The notes under the pieces were generated by a model, which did not search any database, had not been told where the DNA came from, and saw only the letters and a list, made by a program, of their open reading frames with translations. 5,006 nt of DNA from Rickettsiales bacterium (GTDB lineage Bacteria > Pseudomonadota > Alphaproteobacteria > Rickettsiales > JALZUV01), in NCBI GenBank assembly GCA_023301245.1, contig JALZUV010000252.1:1-5006 (forward strand), given 5' to 3'. Of the stretch, positions 1-5,006 are shown piece after piece (the first letter of the stretch is position 1; each line of letters opens with the position of its first letter). A program made the position numbers and the translations under genes.

Positions 1-600
1 ACAGGGTCAGGAAAGTCCGAGTGTTTTATTTTGCCGATTCTAGACGATGTCCTTAAACAAAAAAGATCTGGCAAGATAAGCGGCGTCAAAGCCATGATCA
101 TCTACCCGATGAATGCATTGATTGATGATCAAGGCGAGCGGCTTGCAGAGCTTGCAAATAAACTAAACAAAGATCTGCCTCCAGAACAAAAAATTCGTAT
201 CGGACGCTACACGGGCGATCAAGGCAAAAACAAAACCATGAGCATAAATGCTCCTAAAAAGGTGATTGATCACAGAGATACCTTACGTGCAGACCCGCCA
301 GATGTTCTGCTCACCAACTACAAAATGCTTGATTACATGCTGTTTCGGCCAGAAGAAAACAAGTTCTGGGCGGCAGAAACCCAGCAAGTCTTTCGTTACC
401 TTGTCTTAGATGAGCTCCACACCTTTGATGGGGCGCAAGGAGCTGACGTTGCTTGTTTGATTCGCAGGCTTAGGCTCAGGCTACAAAAAAAATTCGTATG
501 CGTCGGGACATCTGCAACGATCGCTGGCTCTAGTGGAGAACCAAAAACCATAGAAAAAGGCAGGCAAGATCTCTGTGATTTTGCGACGACCTTGTTTGGG
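1..600 (+). other. First RecA-like ATPase domain (motifs I to III)
   Basis: Residues 1 to about 200 form the ATP-binding half of the motor. Walker A TGSGKSE begins at the first codon, so everything N-terminal to it, including any Q-motif, is cut off by the window edge. YPMNALIDDQ (35-44) is the family form of motif Ia, IGRYTGD (67-73) the following strand and turn, and TNYKMLDYML (105-114) the segment before motif II. Motif II reads DELH rather than DEAH; Asp137 and Glu138, which coordinate magnesium and activate water in this superfamily, are present. It is followed by TFDGAQGADVACLIRRL, a hallmark of DUF1998 helicases. TSAT (170-173) is motif III, which couples ATP hydrolysis to DNA movement. 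Confidence 0.93.
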
Positions 601-3600
601 GAAGTGATCACAACCTCTGCCATTGTCGGCGAGCAGCGAGTTGATCCAAAAGATTTTTTAAATCCTGATAAGTCTATGTTTGTACCAGAGCAGGCTACTG
701 CTCAAGCTAACCCTCAGGCCAGCTCCAAACCCAGATCAGAGTCCAGATCCGAGTCCAAAAGCCAGCAAGACTATCAAACCTACCTTCATAGCCTATGCAA
801 GCATTGGCGGGCGCCCGGAGACACTTTGAGCCGAGGAGACTGGATCAAGTCTCACCCTCTGACCTATGAGCTTGTGTCCGGAGATTTCAGCGGCAAAAGT
901 CTCGCTGAGATTGCATCGGGGCTCAACGCAAAAGCTGCTGCCGAAAAAAGCAGCCGTCAAATAACAGAGACAATGCTCGTAGAGTTCCTGGACCTACTAG
1001 CTTCTGCCCGGCTTTTATCTGGCAGCCGCGAAGGCCCAGTCATGCCACTTAGTGTGCACTTATGGGTAGAACAAACCGGCGCTCTACAAAGAGAGCTCAG
1101 CCACGAAGCTGTGTTTCGCCGCACAAAAATACAAAGCTCAATAGAGAGCGAATCGAATAATTCAGCTGAATCAACTGGACCGACTGAGCAAGATGAGGGC
1201 GTATTTTTACCAGCCGTCCATTGCTCCAAGTGTGGGTTGTCTGGCTGGGCCAGCGCCCCTGAGCAGTGCCAGTTTCACGATGATGCGTGGCATATAGGTA
1301 GCATCGAAGCTAGCCAAGAAGCCTTGTTTGCCGACAAAGCTCTAATCCTTTTTCAGCCGCTAGAAGCAGATAAAGGCGACTCTTTAAAGGACACACCTTA
1401 TCTTTTTTACTACGATGCAGATATAGAGCGGCTCGTGCAAGGCGTCGCAATTCCGGGGCAGACCTCACATATTCAGCTGCATGCCGTAGAGCAAAAAAAC
1501 CAAAACCAGGTCATCGAGTGGAAGCAAAAAGCCAGGAAAACCCGCGGTGGAAACAACACGACCGAAGACAGCTATAGCGGCAGATGCCCGTCCTGCGAGT
1601 CAAAGATCTCGCTTCGGATGAGTAGCATCGGCGGCTCTATGCTCGGCTCTGTACTCACGAGCACTTTTTTATCCAGCCCAGCCAACCCTGACGATCGCAA
1701 GCTTTTGATCTTTAACGATAGCGTTCAAGACGCAGCCCATCAAGCAGGCTTTATCGGATCAAGAAGTTTTAGGTTTCATATCCGAAGGCTCATTCTCAAT
1801 ACTTTTAAGCAGCAAAAAGAATCCTCAGCTGACGTCAGCTACGATGATTTGTGCTCTTTGTTAAAAACAAAGCTTAGCAAAAATTGGCAAACTATCGCCC
1901 AAAACATTGGCAAGAAAGACTCGCCAGAGGTACGCGCACAAAAAAGAGAACTTATCAGCTATATCCCACTGGACCTTTGGCAAACGTGGCGGGGGCGTAA
2001 CGCAGACTCCTCGCCGTTTGGCATAAAACCCAACCTCAACGAGCTCCTGGTAAGACTAAACTGGGAAGTTTGGAACGAACTACTTTTGCAAGCCGACCTA
2101 GGCTGGAGCCTCAAAAAAGCAGGCCTTATTCGGGCCAGCTTCAAAAACAAAATCCTTGAAGAGTGGGTTGAAATCGCAAAAACAACTGCGACTCGCCTGC
2201 AGATCCCTGGCCTAGAAGATCCGGCAAAGTTAGTCCATGGGTTTGCTAACAGGCTCCTATCGCAAGGGTTGGTTTATCACCCAGATTTAGAGAGCTCTTA
2301 TAAAGAAAGCCACAACTTTTCTACTTGGAAGCTCACCCACACAAACCCATCTCTACGGTCTATGTACGGGCCACGCTCATCTAAGCCCAGTGTGCTTGAA
2401 GTTGAGCGAAATGCAGCCAAAAATAAATTCTGCTCAGCTACCACTCTCACCTCTTCGACCACAAACTGGTTTATGCGCTGGTACCAAGACTGCCTGTGGC
2501 AAAATGCATCCAAAGGTAGCCAAGCTGACAAAAACAAAAAAATGAAAGAGCTTGCAAGTCAAAGTAAGAATTTCTGGCCTGAGTTCGTCCGCAGGATCGC
2601 CGATAGAAATATTGGGCTACAGTGGACCACAGAGGACCAAAACATCCTTCAAAAAGTATCTTCGGTCGTCGCAAGCCCTGACGCATGGCACATCCTAGAG
2701 ACCAGGGACAGCACCCAGCTCGACTGTCATAGCTGCGGCCATAAACAATACTATAACCAAGGCGTAGATATAGACGAGGTCCCTTGCGTGCAGTACCGCT
2801 GCAGCGGCATTGCCAAACGCTCTGAATCAACAGAAATCTTTGCTGACTACCTAAAACACTACTACCAAAAAGAATCTGTCGCGCCTTATCCGCATGCACA
2901 TACCGGGCAGCTCAGCGGAGATCTGAGGCGCAAAGTAGAATCAGCTTTTAAACAAAACCTACTGCCAGGCGATCTTCCCAGTAAAGATGCCACTCAAAAA
3001 AACATCTACCACGACCACCCGGTAAACGTACTTTCCTGTACTCCCACCATGGAAATGGGAATTGATATCGGAAGCCTATCAGGGGTTATGCTGCGGGGGT
3101 TTCCACCAACGCTAGCCAACACGCTGCAGAGGCTGGGCCGGGGCGGACGGAGCTCTGGTAACTCCTTTAATATCGTACTTACAAAGCGTAGAAGCCGTCA
3201 CGATCGCCATCACTGGGATAACCCAGATCGCGTCTTTAGAGGGTCTGTCGATGCCCCAGGCTGTGAGTTTCGGACAAGAGACATTTTAGCCAGGCAGTTT
3301 CATGCTTATCTTTTAGATGATTTTGTAAAGAAAAACTCCAAGGTCTATAAGGCCTTTCCAAAAGTAACTGGGCAAACCCAAGTCACTAAACTAGACCTAT
3401 TCTGGCAAGGCTTCAAAGAGTTCTTGTTAAAGCCAGAGCAACATGTTGATCTTTTTCTTGAACAAGTAAAACAAGGAGACTCAAAACCAGACAATGTCTT
3501 TTACAAAGAGATACAGCGCCTTCTTTCAGAGGTTTTTGGCACAGAGAGCACGCTTTGGAACCAGCTAGAAACAATCATGGACGAGCAAGATCAAAAACGC

Positions 3601-5006
3601 ATGCAGTTGCAGGATGATCAGTCACAGCCTGACACAACAAGCCAACTGGACTCACTAGCCATACCTAGCGAACGAGGCGAAGATCTCATAGAAGAAAAAG
3701 AATCGGAAACAGTACAAAAAGAACATAAACAATCAAACCGAGACAGATTGGCTCAAACCGAGCACCTGCTTAGCGTTTTTGCTGACCGTGGCGTTCTACC
3801 AAACTACGCTTTCCCGCGCGCAGGTATCGAGCTGCAGTATAGCGTCTCTCTTAAAAACAAGCTTAGCCCAAAAGAAATCGAAGCTCAGAAGTCTGGCAAA
3901 AAAGTACAAACCTATTTAAGAAAACGCTCTAGCTTGCAGCGCTCACCTAGCCAAGCTCTTAAAGAGTTTGCTCCGGGTAGCTCGTTCTATTTAAATAAGT
4001 TCAAAATACCAATCCAAAGGCTGGTTAAACCAGATCATGAAGGCGCTCTAAAAAAATTAGCCAAACGATCGGTTATCTGCTCTGCATGTGGTGCTGTGAC
4101 CCCTACCAGCACAGGAGAGCCCAAAGAACATTGCCCTCAATGCCATAGCGCAGACCAAGACGTGGCGCAGGTCCTGCATATAGAGCAAGTTCAAGGCGGA
4201 GGAAACTTTGATCGAGTACAGATTAGAGATCAAGACGAGAACAGGGAACGAAAAAACTTTCGCGTCGAGACAATGGTGCAGTTTGCCCGCACTCCCACAC
4301 AGATACCATCACAAAAAAACCAGTTTGCTACCTGGAAGGCCCCGTCCAGCCCGGTTGCATTTGAGTTTAGGCGCAACGCTAAAATCCACTATGTAATGCG
4401 CGGAGAACGCAGCAAAGATGGCTATAAGTACTTTGATGTCTGTAGTGAATGTTGGGCCATACCAGTAAAAAGCGACACCAAAAAAGGCTATGATTTTAAG
4501 CAAAACGGAATTTCAAACCATGCTTATTCATGCTCTCATAGAGGCACAGACCACATAGCAGCAAGCAACATAACCAAAATAGCTTTAGGTCATGTTTTTC
4601 AATCAGACTGCATCCGATTCTATGTAGAAGATGATGAAATTTTACCAAGTGTGCGTGCAGCCTTACAGCTAGCGCTAAAAGTACGCTTAGGCGGAAGGCC
4701 TGGTCATTTAGCGGTAACACCTACGCATCTACACGATCCTGATCAAGGATCTAAAAAACTTGTCACTATTTACGACCGCGTACCGGGCGGCTCGGGCCAC
4801 CTAACATCTCTAATGCCAAGCGACCTAGATGAAAGCTTTCGTTCCATCGGCGGAATTCATCAACTAAGAGACCTGTTCGCCGCAACAAAAAAGAGCCTAG
4901 AAGAGTGCGCTTGCGAGCGAGGCTGTTACTCATGCCTTTTGAGCAAAAACAACGAGTTTGAACATGATCAAATCCACAAAGAACGTGCACTGAACTGGCT
5001 CAGCCG
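1..5006 (+). CDS. Giant DUF1998-family DEAD/DEAH-type helicase, DruE-like, partial at both ends
   Basis: The frame starting at base 1 is open through all 1668 codons; no start or stop is present, so both termini are missing. Residue numbers here count from base 1. The protein is a superfamily 2 ATPase expected to translocate on or unwind DNA in the cytoplasm. Motif I TGSGKSE is at 1-7 (Lys5), motif Ia YPMNALIDDQ at 35-44, motif II DELH at 137-140 and motif III TSAT at 170-173. The second RecA domain starts near LLIFNDSVQDAAHQAGF (568-584) and holds motif V TPTMEMGIDIG (1014-1024) and motif VI QRLGRGGR (1043-1050). A DUF1998 domain with YDRVPGGSGH (1591-1600) and a Cys cluster (1636-1645) ends the visible part. 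All core motifs are intact, so it is probably active. Its size exceeds MrfA/YprA and DrmA and resembles DruE of Druantia anti-phage systems; DpdJ or an undescribed relative are alternatives. Family assignment is firm; the DruE call is inferred from size and layout without neighbours. Confidence 0.93.
688..774 (+). other. Low-complexity Gln/Ser/Arg/Glu linker
   Basis: Residues about 230-258 are almost free of hydrophobic residues and are dominated by Gln, Ala, Ser, Glu, Lys and Arg, with a PRSESRSESKS core. It lies between the first RecA domain and the insert that precedes the second. It looks like a disordered tether rather than a folded element. The frame stays open through it, so it is not a sequencing frameshift. 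Confidence 0.7.
731..754 (+). repeat. 12-bp direct tandem duplication in the linker
   Basis: Two adjacent copies, ccagatcagagt (731-742) and ccagatccgagt (743-754), match at 11 of 12 bases. The unit is a multiple of three, so it repeats part of the peptide (RSES-RSES) without breaking the frame. This points to local duplication, for example by replication slippage, within a linker that tolerates length change. Confidence 0.85.
1126..1200 (+). other. Low-complexity Ser/Glu/Asn linker before the first Cys pair
   Basis: Residues about 376-400 (around SSIESESNNSAES) are polar and acidic with almost no hydrophobic residues. They separate a helical segment (about 300-375, resembling a winged-helix-like or accessory insert, which is a guess) from the LPAVHCSKCG segment that begins the zinc-binding insert. 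Confidence 0.55.
1201..1620 (+). other. Zinc-ribbon-like insert with split CxxC pairs (site 1)
   Basis: LPAVHCSKCGLSGW (403-416) gives Cys408 and Cys411, and GRCPSCES (527-534) gives Cys529 and Cys532. Together they could ligate one zinc, the pairs being separated by about 117 residues. Large DUF1998 helicases commonly carry such a split ribbon just before the second RecA domain, and the surrounding pattern (Pro-x-x-x-Cys-x-x-Cys-Gly, then Cys-Pro-x-Cys) fits that. Its role is likely structural or DNA-contacting. Pairing of these two CxxC motifs is inferred from order, not shown. Confidence 0.7.
1693..1800 (+). other. N-terminal piece of the second RecA domain
   Basis: RKLLIFNDSVQDAAHQAGF (566-584) matches the family signature that opens the second RecA domain (typically Leu-Leu-x-Phe-x-Asp-x-x-Gln-Asp-Ala), equivalent to motif IV. 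It is followed by an Arg-rich helix (SRSFRFHIRRLI). The rest of the domain appears only after an insert of about 345 residues. Confidence 0.8.
1801..2700 (+). other. Large helical insert inside the second RecA domain
   Basis: Residues about 601-900 separate the motif IV region from the rest of the second RecA domain. The stretch is mostly predicted-helical in character, rich in Trp, Lys and Leu, with no motif I recognise. Trp-rich patches occur at 660-664 (WQTWR), 688-692 (WEVWN) and 823-834. Similar long inserts occur in big DUF1998 helicases, where they may contact DNA or partner proteins; no function can be read from the sequence here. Confidence 0.6.
2701..2820 (+). other. Zinc-ribbon site 2 (C909/C912, C929/C934)
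   Basis: DCHSCGH places Cys909 and Cys912, and VPCVQYRCSG places Cys929 and Cys934. The CxxC-x16-CxxxxC spacing fits a compact zinc ribbon. It directly precedes the YLKHYYQK segment and the HTGQL element of the second RecA domain, an order seen in large DUF1998 helicases. Confidence 0.75.
2821..3300 (+). other. C-terminal piece of the second RecA domain (motifs V and VI)
   Basis: HAHTGQLSGDLRRKVE (965-980) is the conserved segment that precedes motif V. NVLSCTPTMEMGIDIG (1009-1024) is motif V. PPTLANTLQRLGRGGRSSGN (1035-1054) includes motif VI with Arg1047 and Arg1050, the arginines expected to contact the ATP phosphates. The following HDRHHWDNPDRVFRGSVDAP (1068-1087) and LARQFHAYLLD (1096-1106) align with the family pattern after motif VI. 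The motor is therefore complete apart from anything N-terminal to motif I. Confidence 0.92.
3586..3750 (+). other. Charged Gln/Asp/Glu/Lys-rich linker
   Basis: Residues about 1196-1250 are highly polar, with QDDQSQPDTTSQ and EEKESETVQKEHKQ runs and few hydrophobic residues. The segment joins the motor to the C-terminal module that begins near LLSVFADRGVLPNYAFP (1256-1272). It may be a flexible hinge or a short charged helix. Confidence 0.6.
4072..4149 (+). other. Zinc-ribbon site 3 (C1360/C1363, C1378/C1381)
   Basis: VICSACGAV and EHCPQCHS give two CxxC pairs 14 residues apart, a classic zinc-ribbon spacing. In DUF1998 helicases a ribbon of this kind follows the LPNYAFP-type segment (here 1266-1272) and precedes the DUF1998 domain; the order is preserved here. 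Confidence 0.85.
4435..4545 (+). other. Cys/His cluster, possible zinc site 4 (C1481/C1484, C1511/H1513)
   Basis: VCSECW (1480-1485) and YSCSH (1509-1513) supply two Cys and a Cys-x-His pair. The preceding His1507 is a further candidate ligand. The location just ahead of the ALGHVFQSDCIRF strand fits the ribbon that often introduces DUF1998. Ligand identity is less clear than at site 3. Confidence 0.6.
4579..4935 (+). other. DUF1998 / MZB-type C-terminal domain (zinc site 5)
   Basis: ALGHVFQSDCIRFYV (1528-1542) begins the domain, IYDRVPGGSGHL (1590-1601) is its most recognisable motif, and ECACERGCYSCLLS (1635-1648) carries four Cys (1636, 1638, 1642, 1645). In MrfA the equivalent four-Cys MZB domain binds zinc and is needed for helicase function; the same is inferred here. 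The final visible residues (about 1661-1668, ERALNWLS) match the helix that follows this cluster, so the conserved core is nearly complete and only a C-terminal tail or an extra domain is missing. Confidence 0.88.

Noticed and set aside
1827..1840. Perfect 14-bp palindrome agctgacgtcagct
   Set aside because: It resembles an operator but sits deep inside the coding sequence (ADVS region). One palindrome of this length is not surprising in 5 kb.
396..2537. Four other antisense frames of 63-90 codons (at 396-623, 957-1229, 1959-2150 and 2298-2537)
   Set aside because: All are antisense to intact helicase sequence and none shows a recognisable protein motif.
2471..2899. 142-codon open frame on the - strand
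   Set aside because: It lies fully antisense to the conserved helicase frame, has no recognisable motif, and its composition is a by-product of the sense codons.
4208..4396. 62-codon + strand frame out of phase with the main gene
   Set aside because: It overlaps the helicase in another frame within a conserved C-terminal region. No domain is visible, and I see no reason to think it is translated.
4309..4990. Three antisense frames of 64-74 codons, one with hydrophobic, membrane-like segments
   Set aside because: They are shadows of the sense strand coding for the zinc site 3 to DUF1998 region. Hydrophobic runs arise from the complement of Lys/Gln/Asn-rich codons.
1..5006. Possible frameshift or pseudogene
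   Set aside because: The frame is uninterrupted and all helicase motifs occur in the expected order with catalytic residues intact.
1..5006. MrfA/YprA housekeeping repair helicase
   Set aside because: The motifs are shared, but the visible part alone is more than twice the usual length of about 750 residues, with long inserts and additional zinc clusters.

Overview
The whole window is the inside of a single very large protein-coding gene on the + strand. Reading from base 1 in frame 1, I translated every codon and found no stop over 1668 codons. Neither the start codon nor the stop codon lies in the window, which is why an ORF search that needs both misses the gene and returns only short shadow frames. 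There is no intergenic DNA, and I see no RNA gene, insertion sequence or CRISPR array.

The protein is a superfamily 2 DNA helicase/translocase of the YprA/MrfA-like class (COG1205, DUF1998/MZB C-terminus). The window opens exactly on motif I (TGSGKSE). It continues through motif Ia (YPMNALIDDQ), the TNYKMLDYML element, motif II (DELH, followed by TFDGAQGADVACL) and motif III (TSAT). The second RecA domain comes in two pieces. The first holds LLIFNDSVQDAAHQAGF (residues 568-584). The second, about 380 residues later, holds motif V (TPTMEMGIDIG) and motif VI (QRLGRGGR). Then come LPNYAFP, two more Cys/His clusters, and a DUF1998 domain with YDRVPGGSGH and a terminal CxCxxxCxxC cluster. Five groups of paired Cys/His ligands suggest up to five structural zinc sites.

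The visible protein is already over 1660 residues and lacks both ends. It is far larger than MrfA/YprA (about 750 residues) and larger than typical DISARM DrmA. The size and layout best match the giant helicases of anti-phage defence systems, above all DruE of Druantia, with DpdJ-like or an uncharacterised relative as alternatives. The partner genes that would decide this lie outside the window, so the defence assignment is inference; the helicase family is directly supported.

The organism cannot be named. Base composition is moderate, and the coding sequence is rich in Lys, Gln and Ser codons with many AAA/CAA/AGC. The gene looks bacterial. Three hydrophilic low-complexity linkers, one with a 12-bp tandem duplication, appear to separate folded modules.
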